Origin: Bacillota bacterium | GTDB lineage: Bacteria > Bacillota > Dethiobacteria > Dethiobacterales > Dethiobacteraceae | NCBI GenBank assembly: GCA_012800215.1 | Contig: JAAZJT010000077.1 | Location: forward strand, 1-14,318 | DNA length: 14,318 nt | Reading direction: 5' to 3' | Shown: piece by piece, positions 1-6,810 of the stretch | How positions within the stretch are numbered: the stretch's first letter is position 1 | Layout: each line of letters begins with the position of its first letter | Translations under genes and position numbers: made by a program | The notes under the pieces: model-generated | What the model saw: only the letters and a program-made list of their open reading frames with translations | The model's database searches: none | What the model was told of the DNA's origin: nothing

Positions 1-1
1 A

Positions 2-301
2 CATAGCACAAACACCAGTATGCGTTTAGTGATTACTAAACCATATGAGTTTGCTGAAGCAGAAGCGATAGTTAGGCATATTAAGAATAAAAAATCTGTA
101 TTGGTAAATCTTGAAGAAACTGAAATCAGTGAAGCAAAACGCATTATCGATTTTATTTCCGGAGCCACCTACGCTTTAGATGGTAATATGCAGAAGGTTA
201 GTCAGCAAATCTTTGTGTTTGCTCCTGCCCAGGTAGAAATAAATGCCGAGATGCGTAAAGAATTAAGTGAGCGCGGTATTGTAACAGATTTCGATAATTA
301 A
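2..301 (+). CDS. sepF: SepF cell-division protein, C-terminal part (5' end outside window)
   Basis: SepF is a membrane-anchored partner of FtsZ that bundles and tethers the Z-ring. The reading frame is open from the first bases of the window (codons before the ATG at 20 read H-S-T-N-T-S), so the ATG at 20 is very probably internal and the N-terminal amphipathic membrane anchor lies upstream of the window. What remains is the conserved SepF core: the pattern around KKSVLVNLEETEISEAKRI (a VVNL-type strand followed by a helix), then FISGATYALDG and the terminal IFVFAPAQVEI strand, about 100 codons in all. Its place just before ylmH and divIVA is the classic Gram-positive order (sepF-yggT-ylmH-divIVA-ileS), which supports the name. 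Identity is firm; only the true start is unknown. Confidence 0.93.
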   Translation, partial: HSTNTSMRLVITKPYEFAEAEAIVRHIKNKKSVLVNLEETEISEAKRIIDFISGATYALDGNMQKVSQQIFVFAPAQVEINAEMRKELSERGIVTDFDN

Positions 302-310
302 GGTGATTGT

Positions 311-414
311 ATGTTAATCGGCTGCAGTTGGGTACAGGGGCATATCTTGACCTATCGCCATTGCTGGCTATGCTTTTTCTAAATTGTCCGCAGTATTATA
401 TGGCGTTGTTATAG
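311..414 (+). pseudogene. Collapsed remnant of yggT/ylmG (YggT-family membrane protein)
   Basis: This is the slot where the small membrane gene yggT (ylmG) normally sits, between sepF and ylmH. An ATG at 311 has an AGGTGAT Shine-Dalgarno at 301-307, but its frame ends at 382 after 23 codons (MLIGCSWVQGHI...). In the neighbouring frame, 346-414 reads LDLSPLLAMLFLNCPQYYMA then LL-stop. LDLSPLLAMLFL matches the signature near the YggT C-terminus (family pattern D-[IL]-S-P-[IL]-[IV]-A followed by hydrophobics; B. subtilis YlmG has IDISPIVALFVL). So the beginning and end of yggT seem to survive, with the roughly 50-60 codons between them deleted and the frame shifted. The motif and position are seen; the deletion is inferred. 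An assembly collapse is the main alternative. Confidence 0.6.
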
Positions 415-436
415 TGATTACAAGTTGGAGGGAAAT

Positions 437-1225
437 ATGGACAGAGACAAAATACTGCAACATTTTACTTTGGAAACGGAAAAATATACAGCTAGCATAC
501 TTTTAGATAAAATAGAACAATTATTAGCAACGGGCAAGCCCCAGGTAACTGATTTTTTTGATCCTTATCAGCAGCGTGTGGCGGATCGCGTGCTGCATTA
601 TTATAGAGAGATTAAGCAGATAGCGTGGGGTGGTTATGCTGCTGCAGAACGTGTCCGCATTTTTATTTTTCCTTCTGCTCAGCAGTTTTCGAACCATGAT
701 GTACCTTTAAGCTATGTTGAAGCCAAATTGTCTGCCCCAGACAAAGTATTAACTCATCGCGATTTTCTTGGTTCCTTGCTAGGCTTAGGTTTGCGCCGGG
801 AAAAAATAGGTGATATTTTAGTGACGGATGATGGACGGGCGCAGGTTGTGCTGCACCCGGAAATTCTCAATTTTATTCTGGTGAACTGGCAGACTGCTAG
901 TAAATATACCATTAATGTACGTGCAATAACACCCGCTGAATTGACACCGGGTACAGGGCGATCACGCAGCATCAGAACAACAGTGGCCAGTTTGCGTTTA
1001 GATGCGGTGGCTAGCTCAGGTTTTGGTCTTTCGCGCAGTAAACTGACGCCGGCAATACGGGCAGGGCATGTGAAATTAAACTGGCAGTCTGTTAAAAATG
1101 CCAGTGCGGCAGTAAAGGAAGGGGATATTATTTCTGTTGCCGGCCGCGGGCGTGTGGAAGTAGAACAAATTCTAGGGGAAAGTAAAAAAGGAAGAGTACA
1201 GCTGCTTTTAAAAAAATATATCTAG
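437..1225 (+). CDS. ylmH: YlmH / RqcP2-like S4-domain RNA-binding protein
   Basis: The product is 262 residues, close to the 257 of B. subtilis YlmH. Residues 1-170 form the YlmH-specific N-terminal part (LHPEILNFILVNWQTASKYTI). An S4 RNA-binding domain follows at about 186-245, seen as LRLDAVASSGFGLSRSK, the turn AGHVKLNWQ, and EGDIISVAGRGR. YlmH binds the 50S-tRNA complex and has been reported as a ribosome quality-control factor (RqcP2) that supports C-terminal alanine tailing of stalled peptides; that role is family knowledge. ATG 437 is chosen because GGAGGG (427-432) lies at good spacing before it; a TTG at 425 is in frame but overlaps that Shine-Dalgarno. It follows the yggT remnant and precedes divIVA, as in many Bacillota. 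Confidence 0.9.
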   Translation: MDRDKILQHFTLETEKYTASILLDKIEQLLATGKPQVTDFFDPYQQRVADRVLHYYREIKQIAWGGYAAAERVRIFIFPSAQQFSNHDVPLSYVEAKLSAPDKVLTHRDFLGSLLGLGLRREKIGDILVTDDGRAQVVLHPEILNFILVNWQTASKYTINVRAITPAELTPGTGRSRSIRTTVASLRLDAVASSGFGLSRSKLTPAIRAGHVKLNWQSVKNASAAVKEGDIISVAGRGRVEVEQILGESKKGRVQLLLKKYI

Positions 1226-1295
1226 CTATAGCAGGATTTTTTATGCTCTAAAGAGAAATACAGGAAAAGCCGGAAAAAAAGCGGGGGTGAATGAA

Positions 1296-1775
1296 ATGCC
1301 TTTAACACCTATTGATATTCAGAATAAACAGTTTAGTCGCTCTATTCGTGGGGTTTCACCAACTGAAGTGGACGAGTTCCTAAATCGTGTTGCTAAAGAC
1401 TACGAAAGCTTAATTAAAGAAAATATTGCTGCAAAAGAACAAATTGCCCAACTTAAAGAAAAGTTGAACCACTATCAAAAGATGGAGCAAACATTACACA
1501 ATGCCATTGTAGTGGCACAGGAGACGGCAGAAGAAGTTAAGCGCAACGCTACTAAAGAAGCTGAATTGATACGCCGTGAAGCGGAAAAAGATGCAGCACG
1601 GATTTTAGATGAGTCACGCTATAAGGCAAGCCGCATCCTCTCAGAACATGAGGAAGTATATAAACAGGCGCAAATTTATAAAATGCGTTTTCGTTCTTTG
1701 GTGGAGGCACAGCTTGCCGCTATAGAGATGGAGGATAGGCTCACTCCCGAGGAAAGCGAAGAAAAAGGTGCTTAA
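1296..1775 (+). CDS. divIVA: DivIVA-family polar/septal scaffold protein
   Basis: DivIVA proteins are coiled-coil scaffolds that sense negative membrane curvature and recruit partners to septa and poles. The N-terminus MPLTPIDIQNKQFSRSIRG, followed by GVSPTEVDEFLNRV, is the standard DivIVA lipid-binding domain. Residues about 35-75 and 80-145 are heptad-like helices rich in E, K, A and L (EQIAQLKEKLNHYQKMEQ, then AEEVKRNATKEAELIRREAE), predicted to form the parallel coiled coil. Length is 159 residues, usual for the family. ATG 1296 is preferred: GGGGGTGA (1283-1290) is placed 5 bases before it and the resulting start matches the family; a GTG at 1287 lies inside that Shine-Dalgarno. A long hairpin begins two bases after the stop. 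Confidence 0.93.
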   Translation: MPLTPIDIQNKQFSRSIRGVSPTEVDEFLNRVAKDYESLIKENIAAKEQIAQLKEKLNHYQKMEQTLHNAIVVAQETAEEVKRNATKEAELIRREAEKDAARILDESRYKASRILSEHEEVYKQAQIYKMRFRSLVEAQLAAIEMEDRLTPEESEEKGA

Positions 1776-1776
1776 A

Positions 1777-1820
1777 AACAGCTTAGTTGTATGCTTTAGT
1801 ATATAACTAAGCTGTTCTTT
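1777..1820 (+). terminator. Hairpin terminator after divIVA
   Basis: The 16-base arms 1777-1792 and 1801-1816 are complementary apart from one G-T pair (AACAGCTTAGTTGTAT against ATATAACTAAGCTGTT), with an 8-base loop. The downstream T-tract is weak (CTTT then CG). It starts two bases after the divIVA stop and lies before the ileS promoter, so it probably separates the two transcription units. Confidence 0.65.
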
Positions 1821-1838
1821 CGCCTTTCTTTGGAATTC

Positions 1839-1867
1839 TTGACATTGGAAAGCCATTTGTTTATAAT
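1839..1867 (+). promoter_or_regulatory. Sigma-A promoter of the ileS T-box transcript
   Basis: TTGACA at 1839-1844 and TATAAT at 1862-1867 are both perfect consensus hexamers, with an optimal 17-base spacer. Transcription would begin near 1874, just before T-box stem I. A perfect promoter fits a gene whose output is then set by tRNA-dependent attenuation. Confidence 0.92.
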
Positions 1868-1873
1868 AAGCAA

Positions 1874-2120
1874 TAATTAAATAGGTTAAAAACAATGAAC
1901 GGGACGAGTAAGCAAAAACATGTACCTGCAGAGAGCCGGAATTGGTGCGAGCCGGTGGACAGTTTTTGTGGAAAATCACCCGGGAGTTACAGGTGAATTA
2001 AGTAGCCCAAGTCGGTGAAAAACCGTTATTATTTTAAAGGGATCACATCTAATGGTGTGATTAGCGGGGTGGTACCGCGGGAACTATTCCCGTCCTCATT
2101 GTAGGACGGGTTTTATTTTT
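1874..2120 (+). ncRNA. T-box leader (isoleucine specifier) controlling ileS
   Basis: A tRNA-sensing riboswitch: uncharged tRNA-Ile stabilises the antiterminator and allows ileS to be read. Stem I elements include the AGAGAGCCGG stretch near 1930-1939 and the specifier loop GAAAATCACC (1971-1980), where ATC at 1975-1977 is the isoleucine codon. A stem III-like hairpin is ATCACA/TGTGAT at about 2042-2062. The T-box core GGGGTGGTACCGCGG lies at about 2066-2080. In the antiterminator, GCGGG (2064-2068) can pair with CCCGT (2089-2093). Those same CCCGT bases form the 5' arm of the terminator, so the two folds exclude each other. The element ends 35 bases before the ileS start. The individual motifs are read from sequence; the overall fold is inferred from the family. 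Confidence 0.96.
2089..2120 (+). terminator. T-box regulatory terminator
   Basis: CCCGTCCT (2089-2096) pairs perfectly with AGGACGGG (2103-2110) around a 6-base loop, followed by TTTTATTTTT. It is the default OFF structure of the ileS leader; pairing of its 5' arm with 2064-2068 in the antiterminator disrupts it. Confidence 0.93.
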
Positions 2121-2155
2121 AGATATGTTTTTAAATTTATTGCTGGAGGGTAAGT

Positions 2156-4930
2156 ATGGAAAAGAAAGATTACGCACAAACTCTAAATTTGCCGAAGACA
2201 GATTTCCCCATGCGTGCCGGTTTGCCCAAAAGAGAGCCGGAATTATTAAGAAAATGGGAAGAAATGGATCTCTATCATAAGGTGCAAGCGCATCGCCGTA
2301 ATTGCCCTAAATATGTTTTGCATGATGGCCCGCCTTATGCTAATGGCGATATTCACATGGGTACTGCCATGAATAAAATACTGAAAGATATTATTGTCAA
2401 ACATCGTACCATGTTGGGTTTTGATGCGCCGTATGTGCCCGGTTGGGATACACACGGTTTGCCCATTGAACATCAAGTGTTAAAGTCGGGTAAAGTAAAA
2501 CGAAATGAAGTTTCAGTGCTGGAGTTTCGCAAGCATTGCCGTGAATTTGCCCTGAAGTTTTTAGATATCCAACGGGAGCAGTTTAAACGTCTGGGTGTGC
2601 GAGGCGACTGGGACAACCCCTATGTTTCACTGAATGCAGAGTTTGAAGCTGAGCAGATTAAAGTATTTGGTGAAATGGCGAAAAAAGGTTATATTTATAA
2701 GGGCCTGAAGCCGGTTCACTGGTGTCCTACTTGTGAAACTGCTCTTGCTGAGGCTGAAATTGAATATCATGATCACCGTTCTCCTTCCATTTATGTGCGT
2801 TTTCAGGTTGTAGATGCCAAAGGAAAAATAAACAACCCTGATAACACCTGGTTTGTAATTTGGACCACAACACCATGGACAATTCCCGCCAATCTGGCTA
2901 TTTGTCTGCATCCTGAGTATACCTATGCACGCGTTAATACCCAAGCCTATGGCGATTTAATTATGGCAGAAGAATTGCTGGCCGGTGTTATGGAAACACT
3001 GGGCATTACTGATTATACTGTGCAGGAAAAATATGTGGGTAAGGACCTGGAAGGTGTTATTTGCAAGCACCCCATCTATGATCGTGATTCCCAGGTTATT
3101 TTAGGTGAGCATGTTACTTTAGAAGCCGGAACCGGTTGTGTGCACACCGCACCTGGGCATGGTCAGGAAGACTATGAAGTAGGCTTACGTTATGGTTTAG
3201 AAATTTTTGCTCCCCTGGATCATAAAGGCTGCTTTACCGAAGCTGCCGGTCAATTTGCCGGTCTGCATTACGATGAAGGCAATAAAAAAGTAACTCAGGC
3301 CTTGGAAGATAAGGAAGCCTTATTATCCTTATCCTTTATAAAACACCCTTATCCGCACTGCTGGCGTTGCAAAAATCCAGTTTTGTTCCGGGCGACAGAG
3401 CAATGGTTTGCTTCCATTGATGGCTTCCGCGCGGAAGCACTGGACGCCATTAAAGATGTGAAATGGATTCCCAGTTGGGGACAGGAACGTATTCATAATA
3501 TGATTGTTGATCGTAATGATTGGTGTATATCCCGTCAACGTGTCTGGGGTGTGCCCATTCCCATTTTCTACTGTCAGTCCTGTAATCACGAACTGATAAA
3601 TGAAGATACTATTGCGAAAGTCTCAGAAATTTTTGCACGGGAAGGGTCCGATGCCTGGTTTGCCCGGGAGGCTAGTGAATTGCTGCCAGAAGGTATTACC
3701 TGCCCTGCATGTGGCCATGATCAGTTTCGTAAGGAAACTGATATCATGGACGTTTGGTTTGATTCCGGGTCTACCCATGCAGCTGTCTTGGAAACTCACC
3801 CTGACCTGGTTTCTCCTGCTGATTTGTATTTAGAAGGGTCAGATCAATATCGCGGTTGGTTTCAATCTTCTCTTTTAACTTCTGTGGCAACACGGGGGCG
3901 CGCCCCGTATAAAGCCACCCTGACGCATGGTTGGGTAGTAGATGGCGAAGGCAAGAAAATGTCTAAATCCCTAGGCAATGTTATTGCTCCGGAACAAATC
4001 ATTAAACAAAATGGTGCAGACATTCTTCGTCTTTGGGTATCTTCATCTGATTTTAAGAGCGATGTGCGTGTTTCACGTGATATTCTAAAACAACTGTCGG
4101 AAGTGTACCGTAAAATTCGCAATACCATTCGTTATATGTTGGGTAATTGTTTTGATTTCGACCCGACAGTAGATGCAATAGCTTATGAATCACTGGATGA
4201 ATTGGACCGCTACGCTCTACACCGCCTACAGGTTCTAGTGGAGCGTGTCAGCCGAGCATACAATGATTTTGATTTTCATGTGGTTTTTCATGCCATCCAT
4301 AACTTCTGTGTCATTGAAATGTCTAATTTTTATTTAGATGTCTTAAAAGACCGCCTTTATACATTTGCAGCTGGCTCAGCGGCACGCCGCTCTGCACAAA
4401 CTGCGTTGTATGAGATTTTAGTCACTTTAATTAAACTAATTGCTCCTGTTTTAACATTTACTTCAGAGGAAGCCTGGAGCTATCTTCCTGTAAAAGATGT
4501 GGAATCGGTACAACTGGCGGATTGGCCGCAAGTTAAAGAGGCTTACAAAGATGAAGCATTGGCAGCCCGCTGGGAAAGTTTGTTAAGCTATCGCGATGTG
4601 GTGACACAGCGTTTAGAAGTTGCACGAAAAGAAAAAGTAATTGGCTCTTCACTTGCAGCTGCTTTGGATTTGTATCCTGACGCATCAGCTTATGAAGCTT
4701 TGCTGCCCTTTAAAGACCGTTTGGCAGAGTTATTTATTGTATCTGCTTGTACGTTGCATCAACCCGGAAATGTTCCTGCCGATGTCCCTGTGGTGCAAGG
4801 GTTAGCGGTGGCCGTCAGCAAGGCAGAGGGAGAAAAATGTGAACGCTGCTGGATGATTCATCCGCAGCTTGGAAATGACCCGGATCATCCGACTATCTGC
4901 CCCCGCTGTACGGAAAATATAACTGCTTAG
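2156..4930 (+). CDS. ileS: Isoleucyl-tRNA synthetase (bacterial, zinc-containing type)
   Basis: Class I synthetase charging tRNA-Ile in the cytoplasm; the 924-residue length is normal for the bacterial type. The N-terminal Rossmann part has DGPPYANGDIHMGT with the HIGH-equivalent HMGT at 67-70. The CP1 editing domain shows TTTPWTIPANLAI and later GTGCVHTAPGHGQEDYEVG. KMSKS is intact at 601-605 within GEGKKMSKSLGN. The C-terminus carries the zinc site CERC (895-898) plus CPRC (915-918), typical of the eubacterial, mupirocin-sensitive branch, although sensitivity cannot be read here. ATG 2156 has GGAGGG six bases upstream (2145-2150). The gene is monocistronic, between a T-box leader and a strong terminator, so its expression should rise when tRNA-Ile is uncharged. 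Confidence 0.98.
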   Translation: MEKKDYAQTLNLPKTDFPMRAGLPKREPELLRKWEEMDLYHKVQAHRRNCPKYVLHDGPPYANGDIHMGTAMNKILKDIIVKHRTMLGFDAPYVPGWDTHGLPIEHQVLKSGKVKRNEVSVLEFRKHCREFALKFLDIQREQFKRLGVRGDWDNPYVSLNAEFEAEQIKVFGEMAKKGYIYKGLKPVHWCPTCETALAEAEIEYHDHRSPSIYVRFQVVDAKGKINNPDNTWFVIWTTTPWTIPANLAICLHPEYTYARVNTQAYGDLIMAEELLAGVMETLGITDYTVQEKYVGKDLEGVICKHPIYDRDSQVILGEHVTLEAGTGCVHTAPGHGQEDYEVGLRYGLEIFAPLDHKGCFTEAAGQFAGLHYDEGNKKVTQALEDKEALLSLSFIKHPYPHCWRCKNPVLFRATEQWFASIDGFRAEALDAIKDVKWIPSWGQERIHNMIVDRNDWCISRQRVWGVPIPIFYCQSCNHELINEDTIAKVSEIFAREGSDAWFAREASELLPEGITCPACGHDQFRKETDIMDVWFDSGSTHAAVLETHPDLVSPADLYLEGSDQYRGWFQSSLLTSVATRGRAPYKATLTHGWVVDGEGKKMSKSLGNVIAPEQIIKQNGADILRLWVSSSDFKSDVRVSRDILKQLSEVYRKIRNTIRYMLGNCFDFDPTVDAIAYESLDELDRYALHRLQVLVERVSRAYNDFDFHVVFHAIHNFCVIEMSNFYLDVLKDRLYTFAAGSAARRSAQTALYEILVTLIKLIAPVLTFTSEEAWSYLPVKDVESVQLADWPQVKEAYKDEALAARWESLLSYRDVVTQRLEVARKEKVIGSSLAAALDLYPDASAYEALLPFKDRLAELFIVSACTLHQPGNVPADVPVVQGLAVAVSKAEGEKCERCWMIHPQLGNDPDHPTICPRCTENITA

Positions 4931-4935
4931 ATCAA

Positions 4936-4955
4936 AAAAACGCTAATGCGTTTTT
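4936..4955 (+). terminator. Small A/T-flanked hairpin after ileS
   Basis: AAAAACGC (4936-4943), loop TAAT, GCGTTTTT (4948-4955): a short self-complementary hairpin with flanking A and T runs, starting 5 bases after the ileS stop. It is weak alone because it has only three G-C pairs, but it may act with the stronger hairpin downstream. Confidence 0.4.
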
Positions 4956-4986
4956 AAAAGTGAAAACCCGGTTGTAAAGAAAAAGC

Positions 4987-5021
4987 AAAACACGGCGCAA
5001 ATTAAAGCGCCGTGTTTTTTT
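4987..5021 (+). terminator. Rho-independent terminator of ileS
   Basis: CACGGCGC (4991-4998) pairs with GCGCCGTG (5007-5014) around an 8-base A/T loop, followed by seven T residues (5015-5021) and preceded by AAAA, which extends the stem. This is a textbook intrinsic terminator that isolates ileS from the DUF5665 gene. Confidence 0.93.
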
Positions 5022-5119
5022 GATTCTCATCTTATTTTTTATTTGGCTTGAGAAGGGCATGATTGGGGAAACTGTAATATATGATGAATTTATGGAAAAT
5101 GTAATGAGGAGGGAAAGAG

Positions 5120-5422
5120 TTGGCGGAGCCATCCAGACATGACGAGTTTTTATTGAGGCGTTTAAATCAAAAAGCAGAAAAGTTACTGCAGGAAATAGAC
5201 AAATTTAATCTTGCTGAATATATGGAACTACTAAATAATCCGCGCCGTTTTTTTTGGGTAAATTTGCTTGGCGGTATCGGGCGCGGTGTGGGGGCGGCAA
5301 TTGGTGCAACAGTTGTGGCTGCCGTAGTTATTTCCCTTCTAAGGCGATTGGTAGTTTTAAATTTGCCCATTATAGGTGATTATATAGCTGAATTAGTGCA
5401 AATTGTACAAGAACACTTGTAG
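5120..5422 (+). CDS. DUF5665-like small membrane protein
   Basis: A 100-residue protein. Residues 1-45 are a charged helical segment (LLRRLNQKAEKLLQEIDKF) followed by NNPRRFFWVNLLGGIGRGVG. One glycine/alanine-rich hydrophobic stretch follows at about 52-74 (GRGVGAAIGATVVAAVVISL), then a basic LLRR and an amphipathic tail ending PIIGDYIAELVQIV. The NPRR-F-x-x-N-x-x-x-G-x-x-R-G-x-G pattern matches the uncharacterised DUF5665 family as I remember it. A single-pass membrane protein is the best structural inference; no function is known. The TTG start at 5120 is chosen because GAGGAGGGA (about 5106-5113) sits six bases before it and no ATG lies near. It stops 9 bases before the next gene and is probably co-transcribed with it. 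Confidence 0.75.
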   Translation: MAEPSRHDEFLLRRLNQKAEKLLQEIDKFNLAEYMELLNNPRRFFWVNLLGGIGRGVGAAIGATVVAAVVISLLRRLVVLNLPIIGDYIAELVQIVQEHL

Positions 5423-5431
5423 GAGGTTAAT

Positions 5432-6043
5432 ATGGACAAGAAGTTAAGGCGGCATAAATTACAGCTGGAGCAGATAAAGAAAAAACTATTGGCACAAACA
5501 CAATTTACTGAAGGTTTACAGGAGCATGAAGGACTGCGCGATGCTACTCAGGAATTATCTGTAATTGATAATCATCCCGCAGATATTGCCAGTGAAAATT
5601 ATGAACGGGCAAAGGATATTTCTTTGCATGAAAAAAACTTGCTGGTATTAAATAAAGTGGAAGAAGCTTTGGAAAAAATATCTGTAGGAAAATATGGCTA
5701 TTGTGAAAACTGCGGCAAAGCTATTCCTGAAGCAAGACTGGATGCTGTACCATATGCAGAATTTTGTTTTGAGTGCAAAAAGAAGGCAGAAGGAGTACCT
5801 CATGATTACCCGCGACCCATTGAAGAACTAAACCTTATGTCACCTTTTGCGCGTACTTTTATGGGAGATAAGGATTATACCGGCTACGATGGTGAAGATG
5901 CCTGGCAGGATGTGGATCAGTATGAAAAACTACCGCATGTTTTTTATCGGGAAACCAGCGATGAAAGCGATGATACAATTGGTGCTGTAGAAGATATAGA
6001 AAGAATATCTAATGACGAATATAAAAAGCAGCTTCCGGATTAA
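5432..6043 (+). CDS. yteA: YteA-type TraR/DksA zinc-finger protein
   Basis: This 203-residue protein belongs to the TraR/DksA-like C4 zinc-finger group. Residues 1-85 are a long helical hairpin-like region with many charged residues. The zinc finger is C91-E-N-C94 ... C112-F-E-C115, within GKYGYCENCGKAIPEARL. The C-terminal extension (SPFARTFMGDKDYTGYDGEDAWQDVDQY) is typical of the Bacillota YteA family, which is associated with spore-forming lineages. DksA relatives bind RNA polymerase through the secondary channel; whether YteA does so is not established. ATG 5432 follows AGGAGGT closely (5422-5428). It lies just downstream of the DUF5665 gene and ends the conserved block before the accessory interval. 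I use the B. subtilis symbol by family resemblance. Confidence 0.85.
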   Translation: MDKKLRRHKLQLEQIKKKLLAQTQFTEGLQEHEGLRDATQELSVIDNHPADIASENYERAKDISLHEKNLLVLNKVEEALEKISVGKYGYCENCGKAIPEARLDAVPYAEFCFECKKKAEGVPHDYPRPIEELNLMSPFARTFMGDKDYTGYDGEDAWQDVDQYEKLPHVFYRETSDESDDTIGAVEDIERISNDEYKKQLPD

Positions 6044-6089
6044 GGTGCCGGTTTTTGCTATTTATCGCCTCTTAAGGTTCTTAGTCAAG

Positions 6090-6134
6090 CCCACAGATTG
6101 TTACCTCACTCCTTGTGGGTGTATGATACAATCT
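6090..6134. repeat. Two interlocked inverted repeats (pseudoknot-like) downstream of yteA
   Basis: CCCAC(A) at 6090-6095 can pair with TGTGGG at 6114-6119, and AGATTGT at 6095-6101 can pair with ACAATCT at 6128-6134. The arms are interleaved, so the RNA could form an H-type pseudoknot or two alternative hairpins. The second is followed by TTTTTT at about 6139-6144, which would suit an intrinsic terminator for yteA. Only the complementarity is seen; the function is inferred. Confidence 0.4.
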
Positions 6135-6231
6135 TAGCTTTTTTAACCTGTCAGCAAGCATGTTGACCACCTTCATTTTGGTTTACAACAATTAGTTGTT
6201 TACATCTATAAATCAACTAAATTTTGTAAAA

Positions 6232-6255
6232 AGCCCCTTGCAACAACTAGGGGCT
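6232..6255 (-). terminator. Inverted repeat with a T-run on the minus strand
   Basis: AGCCCCT (6232-6238) and AGGGGCT (6249-6255) form a perfect 7-bp stem around a 10-base loop. Read on the minus strand the stem is followed by TTTTTAC, as in an intrinsic terminator; on the plus strand the following bases (ATGTTATT) are a poor tail. No minus-strand gene is visible just to its right. It could instead be an operator overlapping a weak plus-strand promoter (TTGCAA 6238-6243, 16-base spacer, TATTAT 6260-6265). Confidence 0.35.
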
Positions 6256-6265
6256 ATGTTATTAT

Positions 6266-6681
6266 ATAGACAACGCACAAAAGCTAGCTAATGCTTTAGG
6301 AATACCAATATAAAATTCTTTATTGAAACTATCGCCGCCCACCATGACGGAGACGAGTTTATAAGGAAGAGTTGAAGCGATAGAGGAGTAACAAGAACAT
6401 GACACCACAGAAAAACCCTACATCCTGGTTAAGGAGCTTGGTAATTTTTTATACTACTGCTGGTGATATCCTAGACCAAAAAATAATTAACAATCGCAAG
6501 CAAGAACAAGTGCCCGGGCGTGGGCACATAAAAGGTTTGTCCCGCTGGACAAGCTTGTGGAAGCATACAAGGCCGGTGTAAAAGCTGCTTTGAGTTGGCT
6601 GAATATTTGCACGTTACAGAACATTTACTTTCTGCGGCACTAAATTATTTCAAAGAAAACATGGTATCCATTACCACATAG
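6266..6681 (+). pseudogene. Decayed XRE-like regulator / ImmA-IrrE-like peptidase relic
   Basis: No intact gene fits here, but fragments in shifting frames resemble one ancestral region. 6266-6313 reads IDNAQKLANALGIPI then stop, like the recognition-helix part of XRE repressors. 6344-6370 reads HDGDEFIRKS then stop. 6521-6589 reads WAHKRFVPLDKLVEAYKAG, then VKAA. A one-base frame change near 6585-6592 is followed by FELAEYLHVTEHLLSAALNY to a stop at 6681. That last pair resembles the C-terminus of ImmA/IrrE family proteins (a [IV]-P-x-[DE]-[KR]-L-x-E-A segment, then ELAEYFxVTEEFL). XRE plus ImmA is a standard phage/ICE pairing. The HExxH zinc motif was not found, so the core seems lost. A 60-codon ORF at 6399-6581 crosses this area in another frame and looks like noise. 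Family names are from memory. Confidence 0.42.
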
Positions 6682-6810
6682 GTAAGTTCTGGATTTGCTT
6701 TGTGCCCATAGGAGTTACGAAGGGTTTTGAATAGCTGTAGCTTATTCCTGTTTGGAACCGCTTTCAGTGTAGTCGCTGGATAAGTAAATTATAGAGAGGA
6801 GTTATAAGTT

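Noticed and set aside
1641..1979. A 112-codon minus-strand ORF over divIVA, the hairpin and the T-box
   Set aside because: Runs through clearly functional plus-strand elements; phenylalanine- and leucine-rich antisense artefact.
6399..6581. A 60-codon ORF starting at ATG 6399
   Set aside because: Crosses fragments of the ImmA-like relic in a different frame and shows no domain pattern; treated as chance.
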